DNA of 64,000 bases from Nymphalis io (taxonomy: Eukaryota > Arthropoda > Insecta > Lepidoptera > Nymphalidae), in NCBI RefSeq assembly GCF_905147045.1, contig NC_065905.1, forward strand, positions 248,001 through 312,000, in the 5' to 3' direction. Every line of letters starts with the position of its first letter. Within the stretch, counting starts at the first letter, position 1. Under the pieces are notes generated by a model. It had not been told where the DNA came from. It worked only from the letters and a program-made list of their open reading frames with translations, and made no database searches. Positions 34,716 through 47,114 of this stretch are shown here, one piece after another. The position numbers and the translations under genes are program-made.

Positions 34716-37021
34716 GATATATAAAATAAATAACCGGCATATGTTTCTAGGTAGGACACAAAATTTCTTACTTTTGATTACGATACTGACGTAGATGATT
34801 GATCGCCTAAGCACGACAGATTGATCGCATTTGAGAAATGTTAGCAATTTTTTCCAATAACCTGAAAAAACTAATAATCTAGATGTGAACGTTTGAGAGT
34901 AATAATCGTATATGTGGCGATGTATTCGTTTGTGTAAAATTACGCATGTGTGTGTAATGTCTCAATTTATTTTGACAAATAAACTATAACGATCTATACA
35001 TTTTGGCAGATAAAATATATATAACTAGTGATCTTCGCTTTACCGCGAGCTTTAGAATTATCTACACAAATAAATAAAATTGAAATGTCTGTATGTGATT
35101 TCAAAGTAAAATACCTCTTTTTAAGATATTATGGCTATTTGCGAGTTATCGAAAACAAATAACCATCTTTTTAAAAAGTTTTTACACTACTACCCAAGGG
35201 TTGTAATGTTTTTAGGTTTCAAGTATGTATGTATATATGTGAGTGTCGTTATTCCACCATAATTAAAGATTATGGTGGAATAACGATACTCACTGATTCC
35301 TGAACAGATTTTTGATGTATGGTATGATTACAATTCTTACACCATCCTGAGTGATACTGGCTATAATTTTATAAATTTAGGGCAGACTTATTTTTTCATT
35401 TACTTTATATGATGAGGTTTCTTTTTTAATAAAATTGTATTGAATATTTAACGAAGTCAATTACAACGTGTATTTTCTATTTCTAAGTATTTTTTAAGAC
35501 TAATTTATCTACATCTGTGTAAGAACTTCTCAAGCTTAGTAACTAGATATAGGTACGACCGGTACAGCTCCCACCACCTCTAACAGCAAACTAATGAAAC
35601 AAACTAATGTAACAGTCTTATTTCAACGGTTTTAGAGTTGCGTATTGAAATGTATAAAGAACCGTACTCGGACTTTTTGTGTGTCGTTTATCAGTAGGTA
35701 TGATCTTTTAGATTAAAGTGTATAGTCTTACGCAATTTGCCCTTTTCTAGTATAATTTTACAAAAATTAGTTAAGCGGAAAATGGGTTATCTATTGATTA
35801 GTCATCGCAAGTACATAATAATCAATGCGCCTCCAACCTTGGGAACTGAGGCGTCATGTCGTCTCTTGTCTGTAGTTACAATTGTGATTATTGTTTTGCG
35901 AGTACGTACCTCTAAAGCTATCTAATTACCCAAACCAATATTTTTTTTATTTTGTTAAGGATTAATACATTGTGACATTTCCGTAAATTGTTTGGGCAAC
36001 GTTCGCTATGTAAGCATCCAGAACGAATTTTATTCAAACTACGTTGACATAATAAACTATATCTAAAAATATATGCACCAAATTACCTACTAGATAGCCT
36101 AAGTCCGACCTGTAAATATAAACTAAAACATTGTGAGGGGTTGTGATTGGGTTAGTAGTTTATACTTGAGTTCGGAAAAAAAAACTTATTACTTTTTAGA
36201 ATAAGTATACTACGTGGTGAGCTTTGTGATTTTGCCGAATATGGCCGAACATATAATCATTCATCTACAATTTCTTACATTTAAAATTCAATAATGAATT
36301 CCTTGGATTGGATTTGCTTATTAAATGTTTCAAATCCCAAGTCAAACAATCTGCAATACTCCAGTACCTCCCTTAAGAATAAAACTCAAACACTAACTCA
36401 GGCACCGTAGCCAAAAGTTGATAATAACCTTTTCTTTCTTTAAAGATAATTATGCTCTCAGTCGACCTTTGATAAGAATCTCAGAAAAGTATAACTGTGA
36501 CACTTGAAAAAAAGCAAATTAAATACAATTAATAAAGTGTTATTCGAAACCGACATTAAAATAAATGTTCACGAATATTTAAAACCATTTAAATATAAGT
36601 GCTATAAGGAACCATAGCTGTACGAGCGCTATTCACACTCAACAACTATTTTTATTTTAAAAGTCCGTTCACCGCGGCGAGTTGGCGCATTTTTGCTAGG
36701 AGTTCTAAATGAATTAGCCTTTTGTTAAAAGGTCGTTCCTCTCTAAGTTTTTACATGACGATTTTTCCCGTGACATTGTTCGCACGGAGTACGTTACGAG
36801 TATATTGATATACTGCTTTTGTATTGATTATACAACGGATTTTTTTATTTCCCGCTATAAAAAAATTCGAAGAACGTCATGTCAAATGACATTAAAATAT
36901 GTCAAGGATTTTAAAGCGATCCATGTTTAATGTTGGTTTCAACAATGCTTTAAGGAAAAAACTTTACTATTTTCTATAACTTTTGTATTAATGATTTATT
37001 ATTCATCTAAGGTAAAAAGTA
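34716..37021. other. Non-coding stretch with a hairpin and a family-B scrap
   Basis: Contains a family-D-like fragment (about 34985-35110), a 25-bp-arm hairpin (35239-35293) and a small reverse family-B remnant at about 35818-35885 ('cgcctccaaccttgggaactgag'). No gene recognised. Confidence 0.45.
35239..35293. repeat. 25-bp-arm inverted repeat, 5-nt loop
   Basis: Arms 35239-35263 and 35269-35293 are complementary at 24 of 25 positions (one C/T difference) around the loop 'taaag'. It could be a replication-slippage foldback. The loop is short for a typical pre-miRNA, and no nearby gene suggests a terminator role. Confidence 0.85.
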
Positions 37022-37164
37022 AAGTTATAATATGTAAATACCCCACTGCTGGGCCATTTTTCTCCTGATGAGGATAAGGCTTTAAAAATGAAGCACGAGA
37101 AGAATTATAAATACAAAAGAAACTCATGGAACTTCAGTAGAGCTTGTGGATTCAAACCCACGGT
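37022..37164 (-). repeat. SINE-1 remnant with internal deletion
   Basis: Shows 'taaataccccactgctgggcc', then jumps to 'agcacgagaagaattataaatac' and 'gattcaaacccacgg' (B box). The middle of the SINE is gone. It is the target of the SINE-2 insertion at 37177. Confidence 0.7.
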
Positions 37165-37176
37165 TGACTTAAACCT

Positions 37177-37566
37177 CGTTGGTCCAAATACAATTTTCAA
37201 CTGCCTCGTTGGTCTAGTGGCTTGATGTAAGGCCGCAGACCCGGTGGGCCTGGGTTCAATTCCCGGGTCGGGCCAATAAACAGTTATTGGGTTTTTCTGT
37301 CATAAAATTCTCAGTAGCAGCCCGGAGTCTGGAAGTTGGAAGTGTACACACTCCCGTACCTCGGAAAGCACGTAAAGCCGTTGCTCCTGCGCCTGAACCC
37401 TTTCCGATCGTGTCGGATTGCCGTCCCATCGGATTATGAGAGTTAGGGAATAGAGAGTGCACCTGTGTTTGCACACATACTTGTGCACTATAATATCTCC
37501 TACGTAGTTGGCTAATCTCTCTTGATATTGGCCGCCGTAGTCGAAATAAGTCTGGAGGATATTATA
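37177..37566 (+). mobile_element. SINE-2, young copy with TSD and duplicated leader
   Basis: Perfect 12-bp TSD tgacttaaacct (37165-37176 and 37567-37578). The SINE-2 head is seen twice: a partial 'ctcgttggtcc' right after the TSD, then 15 bases later the complete 'ctgcctcgttggtctagtggc' with A and B boxes and the full body. The extra leader may reflect template switching at the 5' end during retroposition. The minus frames here are shadows. Confidence 0.9.
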
Positions 37567-38299
37567 TGACTTAAACCTAAATTTCATCCAAGACCTGTAG
37601 ATTTGTACGGGTATGTTATAAGGTTTAGGTATTCCAACCATATCATATCAGTGTCGATTGTGAAATTGCTTAGAAACACGAATCAACGATTTTAAACTTG
37701 CAAGTAAATAATTTGAATACTCGTCAAGTTAAGACACGATTTATATTATCATTTTATTTTTTATAATTTCTTTTCGTTTTAATCTTAATTCCTTAAATAC
37801 TTCAAGTATAAGATAATTGAATTTTATTCTATTCTATTTTTCTAGATTTTATTATTTATAGCTGTATTAGTTTACCTTATCTTGAATATGCGCTATTTGA
37901 AATAAACTTTTTTTTATTTATATATATTATATATAAACAAAATGATGCTCTATATAAAATATACCTCACAATAAACAGACCTTAACGAAATGTCCGTCAG
38001 CTTAAGTTTAACCACTCGCCGCTTCATCTTTGTTAATCTTCTTCGTTGAGCAGAAACGAAACATCTTTTATTTCTCAAGTTCTTTCAGATAGACCTTCTC
38101 TATGATACATTTAAACGAGAATATACTGGCGATGATATTAAACAAAGTTCTTCGAGACTAAATGATTATTTATAGTTATGAAGTTGTCACTGTTGTTTTG
38201 AGATATATTTAAAAAAAATGATTTTATTCATTTGTTCTAATTAAATAATGAGGGTACGTTTATTAGTAATGCCTAATTTAAAAAACTACTAAGAAATAT

Positions 38300-38321
38300 A
38301 CATATATATATATATATATAT
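38300..38321. repeat. (AT)n microsatellite
   Basis: Uninterrupted alternating AT of about 20 bases. Confidence 0.85.
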
Positions 38322-38748
38322 GAATGAATTTCATCTTCCTGTATGAGATCAAGCGCAAGACTTGACCCACATCATCGAGATCATCGAGGCATTTCATTTC
38401 TTTGTAACTCTTAGTGTGTATATGATAAAGGGCATTCATAAACGATCCGTATGCCACCACAGCCACTATTACTTGCACATAAGAAATTAATTGAATAAAT
38501 GATTTTTAAACTTGCATTGTAAGTTCTATTTGTTTTCCATTTACTGAACACGGTGTTGAAACAATGTGATTCAAGTTTAAATATGTTCGCAATTCGGAAA
38601 TATCGAGTTTTGTGAATCTGTTTTAACTTTAAACCGATAAGCCTCGCTCATTGTGAATTGCTCTTATCCCGTTAAAATGTTGTCGTACTGTGTTCATGTT
38701 ACAAGAGAGGCACGTCCAGGTGTAGCGAGATATTTTTAGTTTAATTGG

Positions 38749-38790
38749 CGTATTACCTGCCTCGCATACACATACGAGGCAGGTAATACG
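38749..38790. repeat. Perfect 16-bp hairpin, 10-nt loop
   Basis: Arms 38749-38764 (cgtattacctgcctcg) and 38775-38790 are exact complements, with loop catacacata. It is GC-richer than its surroundings. Function unknown. Confidence 0.85.
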
Positions 38791-39450
38791 TTTTGGTTCA
38801 ATAAAGGCTTCTATTGTATATCTAATTTTAATTCTATGATTGTTTAAATAGTTAAGATGTGACAAACACTCATTTTCACGTTTATAATATTACTCGAGAA
38901 GTTTCTACTACTTACTAGTTAATTGTATTCTATAATCCGCAGTAGTACAGCTCCAAAAACGTCTTAGAAATAAGTCATTTGCCAAATCTTGGGACAGTTA
39001 TATGCAGTTTCTGTAAATACAATTACTGTAATATTTATATTCACATATAATACCAAAAAAAGAACCTCAAACTAGGAACGAAGAAGGGGGAAAAACATAG
39101 CTTAACGCTGTCGCATATTAAAGTTAGTCCTATGCATATGAGTTGATATTAATGTGTTGGAATACAGTTACCGTAATTGTAATACTTAATGGCGTGCAAT
39201 TTGTAGTTTTAGCTTAAATGTGAGTAGTGTTTATTGTTTTACAAATGAGTTGAATAGGAACTCTGTACGCTTTTAGGATTATCTTTCATTCTAAATTCGT
39301 AATTTTATTCTAATTTGTATCTAAAGTTTATTCACACTCGGTATTAGTTACATATGCACGGTCAAGGGAAGCGCATGCGACACGAAATAAATTTATCATC
39401 AAGGTTTATATTTTAATAACGAATGAACCGCAAATGTTCTTATTATACAT

Positions 39451-39948
39451 AGTGGTAGGGCTTTGTGCAAGCCCGTCTCGGGAGGTACCACCCACTCATC
39501 ACATATTCCACAAAACTGCGATACTTAGTATTGTTGTGTTCCTGATTGAAGTGTATAATGGCGAGAGTAAAAGTTAATATTTTACAGCGCCAATGTCTAT
39601 GGCGTTGTAAAATATGCCAAGTTCTCAAGAGTCGTCACGAACCGTCTCGCCAGACGACTTGACGAGTTCCAGCCCCTAGAGCAAGCCGGCTTTTGATCAG
39701 GCTACAGCACCGTGGACCACAACCAGTAGGGCGCCCTCCAGTCAGGTGGACCGATGACCTTAAAAAGGTGGCGGGCACCAACTGGATGCAGAAGGCGGAG
39801 GACAGGGAGCTTTGGCGCACCTTGGGAGAGGCCTATGTTCAGCAGTGGACAATGATTGGCTGTTGATTGAATGTCTATGGGCGGTAATGACCACTTATCA
39901 TCAGGTGTCTCATTTGCCAGATAGCCTAGCGATTTTAGATTAAAAAAA
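39451..39948 (+). repeat. Family B split by an RTE insertion
   Basis: The first part, 39451-39602, runs from 'tagtggtagggctttgtgcaa' to 'caatgtctatgg'. The second part, 39870-39948, runs from 'atgtctatgggcggtaatgacc' to the A-tail. Together they form one forward family-B copy, with aatgtctatgg repeated on both sides of the insertion. Confidence 0.85.
39603..39869 (+). mobile_element. Internally deleted RTE LINE fragment with TSD
   Basis: After 16 filler bases, the sequence matches 56206-56305 of the RTE copy at 55.7 kb ('gttctcaagagtcgtcacga...ggacca'). It then jumps directly to the segment matching 57299-57427 ('tagggcgccctccag...ggctgttgattga'), so about 1 kb of the RT is missing. The TSD is aatgtctatgg (39592-39602 and 39870-39880). 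It keeps 'gagctttggcgcaccttgggagag', a stretch altered in the longer copy. Confidence 0.9.
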
Positions 39949-41078
39949 TAGGTTTTTGGTTTAGTTGCCGAATATTAAGATTCGAAGCCCGGGTATTTAA
40001 AATTAACAAAACAAACATACCTGATATACAAACTTCAGCAAAAAACATGTCCTCCATAATATTGTTCTGTGGCATTATTATTCCATCATTATAATATCCA
40101 GAATGCTAGTTCTGTTACCTCTCTGAACTGCTAGGCTCGGTCGTTGATCTAAATAAGAGCCAGATTTGGATCACCAGAAGTGTGGACCAGTTTCTAAGAA
40201 ATATATATTATTACTTTTTTATATCTGTGGACCACGAATCTATTATTTCAAAACCCATTTTATATTAATTTGTCTATTTTGTCTTTGTATATACGCTAAG
40301 CGAGATTTAAGTGGATCATAATATAGTAACCAATAGGTTTTATTATTAATTATATTTTTTTCCAAGACATTATAGACACACCGCACATTATGTAAAATAA
40401 TTGTTCATCGGTAGAAAAATACAAAGAAGAATTGCTTTTATTTACAGCGAAAACATTTCTTTGCACGTTGTTCTGTTTCAAATATATACGGTAGTTCTTT
40501 CTGGGAACAAAAGCTATATAATACAAAAATGGAATATTAAAGAAGCTACTAAAGAAGCCAAGACCTTCATTTGAACTCCTTGAGAGGTTTAGCAATATGA
40601 TCAACATTGTTTATAGCGCTGACTTTGCACAGACAACTGAATTTCAACCTTATTATCCTTGATAGTAAAATTTAAATTTGAACACGAAGAGCACACAGCG
40701 TTGAAACGCTATTGCAATATGTATAAGGATTGCAATTGTGAAGCGCTTTAAAGCGGATATTTTATTCAAAGTTGTACATTGCAAATAAACGCTGCAGGCG
40801 AAAACAAAAACTATTTGCATCGATAATATATAGAATACATTGGAATAGAAGGAAACAATTACTTTGGAATACCTCTCAAATGCAAACTTATTTATATGTT
40901 GATGTACAGAAAACGTTAGACATGGGAACTCATACAAGTAACATCTCTTTTATTTAAATAATATATTCTTATAGACCAGTTGTAAAAATGACTTTTTTAA
41001 AGAGAATACATAAATAAGTATTGGAATTTTTATTTAAAAATAAACAAATAACAAATAAAATTATCAACAATAACAGTA
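39949..41078. other. AT-rich non-coding stretch
   Basis: Several short frames (40350-40607, 40653-40937) have no recognisable motif and lie in both strands of AT-rich DNA. I do not call them. Confidence 0.45.
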
Positions 41079-41406
41079 CAGTAACAGCCTGTTAATGTCC
41101 CACTGCTGGGCTAAGGCCTCCTCTCCCTTTTGAGGAGAAGGTTTGGAGCTTATTCCACCACGCTGCTCCAATGCGGGTTGGTAGAATACACATGTGGCAG
41201 GATTTCAATGAAATCCTGCCACATATGTATTTATTTTTTGAATGACACATGGAGGTTTACTCACGATGTTTTCCTTCACCGTCAAGAACGAGATGAATTA
41301 TAAACACAAATTAAGCACATGAAAATTCAGTGGTGCTTGCCCGGGTTTGATCCCACGATCACCGGTTAATATTCACGCGTTCGAACCACTGGGCCATCTC
41401 GGCTTT
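41079..41406 (-). mobile_element. SINE-1, reverse copy with an internal palindromic insertion
   Basis: A complete reverse SINE-1 with B box complement 'gggtttgatccc' and A box. It differs from the others by about 35 extra bases after 'acacatgtggcaggatttca', forming a 16-bp-arm palindrome (41192-41224) followed by 'atgtatttattttttgaat'. The weak flanking repeat 'tcaacaa' may be an eroded TSD. Confidence 0.85.
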
Positions 41407-41883
41407 TTTCAACAAATACTTTAAATGCTAACAAAAACCAACGAAAACGACAAATATCGCTTGACAACGTAATTGTATATTCGAAGCACCCAAACTTCGC
41501 GCCAAAAGTAATATTCCTTGTCTGTGATGCGCTTTTCTTTTTTTTTAATATATTCCTGCACAATGAATTGATACATTCGGCCGAAGATTGCTAAAAATAA
41601 TGTCTTCAAAGCTAGTCGTTATCATTGATAAAATATAATAAAATGTGTACGTCAGGGGATGAACACCAGATGTCGTAAAACATTTCAAACTATTTTTTTC
41701 ATGGGTTTGGTCTAAGCTCATGAACAATTTCATCTCATGACGCATTTATATATTACCGAGGAGAGTTGGGCAGCTGTATTGAAATAAATAGTTTCCTAAG
41801 TAAAATAAATGTATTTTTACGTTGCGACCGACGAAGTATACGCGTAAGAGATGAATAGAAATATTTAATAAACGTTTCTTTAT
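41407..41883. other. Non-coding stretch
   Basis: Nothing recognised; minus frames here are short and without motifs. Confidence 0.5.
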
Positions 41884-42172
41884 ATAATAAGTAGGCGGAC
41901 AAGCAAATGGGCCACGTGATGGTAAATGGTCACCCTCCCATAGACAATGGCATTGAAGTAAATGTTAACCGTCGCTTCCATTAGCAATGCGCCTCTAACT
42001 TTGAGAACTAGGATGCTATGTCCCTTGTACCTGAAATTACACTGGCTCACTCACCCTTCGAACCGGAACACAACAATACACAAATAAGTACTCGGTGTAT
42101 ACTGTTTTGCGATAGAATATCTGATGAGTGGGTAGTACCCACCCAGACGAGCTTGCACAAAGCTCTACCACC
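41884..42172 (-). repeat. Family B, near-complete reverse copy
   Basis: Runs from 'taggcggacaagcaaatgggcc' (3' end) through 'ccatagacaatggcattg', 'tgtcccttgtacctg' and 'cggaacacaacaat' to 'gctctaccacca'. It serves as the model for uninterrupted family B. Confidence 0.85.
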
Positions 42173-42224
42173 AGTGAAAAAAATAAAGTAAATTACATGA
42201 TACTACATGTACTGATAAGTACAT

Positions 42225-42302
42225 GAAAACTAATTAGTGTTAGTTCAGATTTGATCCTGTAATCATTTAAATTGCTTTGTTCTAGCCACTGGGCCATCTG
42301 CC
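42225..42302 (-). repeat. SINE-1 head fragment, decayed
   Basis: Only the tRNA-like end is recognisable ('gatttgatcctgtaatcattt...agccactgggccatctg'). Confidence 0.55.
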
Positions 42303-42955
42303 TCTATATTTATGCTACAAAAGTAAAAATTGAGTGATTTTAATGTTAAAATTTCATAAAATTCATCAAATTGAACACACCCCCGCCGGGTTGTTAACTG
42401 GCGTGGATTCAATTACTTGAACTGCGATCTGCGATGCGATAAAATCTTTTACTATAGTAAATATTTTACATTTTTTTTATGTTATTACTTTTGAAGTAAA
42501 AAATAATATTCTATAAATGCTATATCTTTGTAATAACTTTTGAAATATTTGATACGACTTTTTTTACTTTATAATTATAAAAGTTGGTAAAAGCAATAAG
42601 GTAGATTTTTGCTTGGTTTGCTTGATTTTGATTGATTAGTTTTAAGTAAAATTCCGTATAGAGATCAAGGTATAATTTGTAAGTAACATAACTTCAAACG
42701 ATATTTGCTTAGGTTTGACGTGGTGATGATGAATTAGTGACCTTATTATAAAAGAAATAAAACTAAAAATAAAATATAATCGTTGAGTTTATCGAATGAG
42801 TTTATTTATTATTATAATGTTCTTTAACATTAGTAGAACATCGCTTTTTAAGATATTATTTGAAATTATATAATGTGAAGGATAAATATGTCCTAAATAT
42901 TAATTTATATATATTTTAACGAGCTATTTTATGAGTTAAAATAGCTTTTTAAGAA
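42303..42955. other. AT-rich non-coding stretch
   Basis: Nothing recognised. Confidence 0.5.
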
Positions 42956-43149
42956 ATGTTAACCATCGCTTACATCACCAATGCGCCACCAACCTTGGGA
43001 ACTTAGATGTTATGTCCCTTGTGCCTGTAATTATACTGGCTCACTCAAACCGGAACACAACAATACCGAGTACTGCTGTTTTGCGGTAGAATATCTGATG
43101 AGTGGGTGGTACCTACCCAGACGAGCTTGCACAAAGCCCTACCACCAGT
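42956..43149 (-). repeat. Family B, reverse copy lacking its 3' end
   Basis: 'ttaaccatcgcttacatcacc' through 'cttgcacaaagccctaccacca', well preserved. The 'accatcaggtgg' 3' segment is absent, so it is truncated on that side. Confidence 0.85.
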
Positions 43150-43324
43150 AAAAAGTAAGCTTTGTAGCAAGCAAGTAATTCATTATTTTTGACCATTATT
43201 TAAAAAATAAAAATGCACATACGTAGTAGTACTATCTTTGGAAAGATAAATGCTATCGCAGACTTTTTTTAGAAGTTTTTATGAAGAACCATACATTATT
43301 TTCGAGGAACTTTAACATTATTAT

Positions 43325-43465
43325 GGATTAGGAGAGTTAGGGAATAGAGAGTGCACCTGTGTTTGCCCACACACTTGTGCACTATAATATCTCCTGCGTA
43401 GTCAACTAATCTCTCTTGGTTTGGATTGGCCGCCGTGGCCGAAATCAGTCTGAAGGACGTTATTA
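43325..43465 (+). repeat. SINE-2, 5'-truncated
   Basis: Begins in the body at 'ggattaggagagttagggaatagag' and runs to 'ggccgccgtggccgaaatcag...ggacgttatta'. The tRNA head is missing. Confidence 0.85.
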
Positions 43466-45117
43466 TTTATTTTATTGTGTAAACACCTACTACCAACGTA
43501 TTGTTTACCACTTTAATTACTATTTTCTTTTGTTTATAGTCGTAATGGATACTACTTATTTTTTTTTTCTTTTATAATTTGAATTATATTATATAACATA
43601 CATAATATTGTATTACTCTCACAAAATTATTGATATTACAGGAACGACGAACTACCTACATAATATTTTCTTTAAGTTGTAACATTTCTCATGTAAGTGA
43701 CTGTATTGTCTTTTTTAAGAAATAAATGTCTATATACTGAAACCGACGTTAACATTTCACCGTCACTTCAACTGCTTATTATTAAATTACGTTGATTAAC
43801 ACACTCGAAATTGACGGTTTCATTTTAACACACTCCTTTTAGTGTCACTATTAAACTGGGAAAACAATATCGCGGGTAAATATATGTTCCGATGTTTACC
43901 ATTAGGAAAGATAAACACGTAACAATTAAAGTTTCGAAGAGGTTTCACTAATAATAATCACACATTAATTAAAATAAAATTTGTACTAAATAGTTTCATA
44001 GTTAAGAGGCGAAAGAATGATTAGAATACAAATTAGATCATCGTCGAATTTTTTGTACTTTCCTTAATATATATTTACCTCATTTTATTTTAACATTACA
44101 AAAAGAACAATGAAAATAATACATGATGTTCGTTACATGGGATCATTGCAGTCACAAAAACAACTAATATTTCATCCCCAGGTTCATCAAGCGTCGACAA
44201 ATAAATTGAAACATGAATATAATATTAATTGATAAATAAGTAAATTCATGTATAATAATAGGAAAAAACATTATTCAGCTTTATTTATTTAATATGAAAA
44301 TAGTTAAATTATTTAGTTACTTAAGTATAGATTGGTTTAAAGATATTGAACCAATCGATATCTTACATGAAATTCTAAAACTAACATGTAACTTATCTCA
44401 GATACTTTTAATTAAAAGTAGAGAATCGTGTAATCTGAAACTAAGTTCGGAAGTTCCCGTGTAAGCGAAGGGAGTAGGCCTTTGTTGATAGTGTGGATAT
44501 TGAAGCAATCAATAACAAGCGAATGAACTTTGTATACAATTAAATTTAACTTCTAAGCCAGAAGTTGTATTTTTAAAAGCAATGTAACAATTTAATATAC
44601 TTTGTAATGCAAGAGCAAGTTTTGTCTTGTTTCCGTCATATTGACATTGAAAAAATATTTTTTAAAGTGAGATCACTTTAAAAAGCATTCATATTAGTTA
44701 CTTATAATTTAACTGGAAGCTGGGTAGTCATCTGGTAAATAAAAGGTATTTACATAAACAATTGACATATTTTTGTTCAATTCTTAACTTTCTTTTAATT
44801 TCGCTTGCATTCATTGTGAAGTCATAATTTTCACTAATATTATATTCCGTACGCTTCATTCTTTGATATAAATATATACTGTAGTCCTTTTATTGTGTTG
44901 GCAACTTCGCACGGTTTTTAGGGATAAAAGTGACTAATTTGACTTTTTCCCCTTCCATCAACATAGCATGGTACTCTTGAACTCGTCATTCTTTAGAGAT
45001 AATTATAAATTCACACAAAATTTTCTTCTTGGGATTTGGGTTGGGTGGGTATTGATATATCTTCGAATGAAGCGTACTCATATAATATCGATCGAACTTC
45101 ACCTTGTAAGTTCGTTT
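43466..45117. other. AT-rich non-coding stretch
   Basis: No gene or clear repeat. An 11-bp hairpin (44659-44684) is probably chance. Confidence 0.45.
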
Positions 45118-45470
45118 GATCAAATATTATAATTACGAAAGTAACTCTCTGTCTGTCTGCTTGTTACACTTTCACGTCTAAACCATTGAACTGATTTTAA
45201 TGAAATTTTATATAAAGAAAGCTTGAATCCCTAGGAAGGACATAGGTATTTTTTTTTACCTAAACCTACCCCCTTACTCTAACGTTAAATCTAATATAAT
45301 ATAAAGTAGCATGTGTGGTTTACCACATATACATATGAATTATAATCACTAAGTTATTTGTTTGTTAGAAGTAAAACCTGTTTTTATTGTTTGTCACTAG
45401 ATGGCGTTGATTAATTTATTGAAATTCCTTAATCGGGCTATATAAACTTATTGTAAATCGTACGTATGCG
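45118..45470 (+). repeat. Family D non-autonomous transposon remnant
   Basis: 'gaaagtaactctctgtctgtctg', 'aaaccattgaactgattttaatgaaatttt' and 'ggaaggacatagg', followed downstream by 'cactagatggcgttg', form a block I know as very common in Lepidoptera. The 58545-58815 and 61438-61535 stretches look like relatives. I cannot assign it to a superfamily from this sequence. Confidence 0.5.
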
Positions 45471-46801
45471 TAATGTCAATGTCACATGATAAGGTCAAAA
45501 TTGAAGTTTCGTGAACACTGAAATATTCTTATTTCGTTCATCATTTGCTCCCCAACTACTTCAGGCGATAACATGTTCGAGTAACCATTTAAATCGCATA
45601 AGTTATTTAAGGGATAGGTTTTGAAAGTAATTTTCGGTAAATATTTTCATACAATGTATTCCTTGATTCAATCATTCGAATCCGATTAAGCAAAAGTGGA
45701 AATTCGTGATAAGGTCACAGATTTTAACCGTGATAAAAATGAAAATGAAATTCATCGATTTTCAGTTAAAGCGTCGTGCTTCATTAAAAATCGATGGACA
45801 GAATGAATACAGATAGGAAATGAAGTCGCGAGCTTGTGTGTGGGGAATGATTAACTGTTAAAATATACGAAGTTGTTTTACAATGTAATTTAATTGTAAA
45901 ATAATTCATTTCTAGCTACATTTCTGAAAAATAAAATATATTATGTAATTAAGATAATCCCAAAGAAATAAAGCATCGTAAGTCAACCATTTAAAAAAAA
46001 TGTAATATTTATCTTTTATTATCAAAATAAAGTTAATTTTACCTATTTGTGCTCGTTAAATTTCGACAAACACAAATTTGTAGTAATTTTCATCTGGCTT
46101 TTACCGGCGTACAATCCCTCTAATAAATAGCAAATAGTTGCCCTGGTAAACATTTGTAAATCACATATAATAATTAATGAGTAAATTAATTAAGCATTAA
46201 TGATGTTATATATTTCAAACATAAAAAAACTAAATTGAATGTATAATTTCAAAGGGTTGCCTTTGAAACTACATATTCAACTGTATCTTAATCTAATTTT
46301 AGTTTCAGCACACTCGACAAACTGAATTATTGTTTTAATACTGACATCCAAGTGAATGTTTGCGTAGCTTGTCAACGCTGGCCCACTGTTGTGAATACCG
46401 ATTCGGCTTCTATCTCACAGATTTAAGCCGTATAAATCTCTTAGGTACTCAATACATTGCGTATTTCGATTAGTTATTGAAATAGTTGTTGTAGTATAGC
46501 GAGTAATCTACTTTAATATGTGTAATACATAATTGGGTACTAAGACATGTGACTGATTAGATTTAACCTAATGTTATGTAGTAGTTTGTGCCAATACGCC
46601 GTTGAAACAATAGTGCTCGACTGCGCCCTATTGTTTTATATTTACACAATATCGTTATTATTGTTTGAAACATTGTTTCGATTTCGTTACGTTTCATCCG
46701 ATTACTGCGAAATGAACGAAGTTTGTATAATAACTTATGAATAATAATCACTAGACTGTAATTTACAACTGATGCAAGCGTTTGCCACCTGTGGGGAATA
46801 C
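45471..46801. other. AT-rich non-coding stretch
   Basis: No gene seen. Frame 46563-46751 has no motif. Confidence 0.5.
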
Positions 46802-47103
46802 TGTAACACTCTGTAAATATCCCACTGCTGGGCTAAGGCCTCCTCTCCCTTTTTGAGGAGAAGGCTTGGAGCTTATTCCACCATGCTGCTCCAATGCGGG
46901 TTGGTAGAATACACATGTGACAGATTTTCGGTGAAATTAGACACATGCAGGTTTTTTCACGTTGTTTTCATTCACCGAAAAGCACGAGATGAATTATAAA
47001 CAGAAATCAAGCACATGAAAATTCAAAGGTGCTTGCAAGGGTTTGAACCCACGTTAATCGGTTAAGATTCACGGGTTCTTACCACTGGACCATCTCGGCT
47101 CGG
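46802..47103 (-). mobile_element. SINE-1, reverse copy with 11-bp TSD
   Basis: Complete reverse SINE-1 from 'tgtaaatatcccactgctggg' to 'gaccatctcggct'. It is flanked by gtggggaatac (46791-46801 and 47104-47114). The B box is intact (ggtttgaaccc). Confidence 0.95.
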
Positions 47104-47114
47104 GTGGGGAATAC

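Larger units (their letters stand above)
37579..39450. other. Non-coding stretch
   Basis: Contains an (AT)n run at 38300-38321 and a perfect hairpin at 38749-38790. The minus frame 38629-38865 spans the hairpin and is unconvincing. Confidence 0.5.

Noticed and set aside
44659..44684. 11-bp AT hairpin (tttttaaagtg/cactttaaaaa) as a functional structure
   Set aside because: Short and AT-rich; easily expected by chance.
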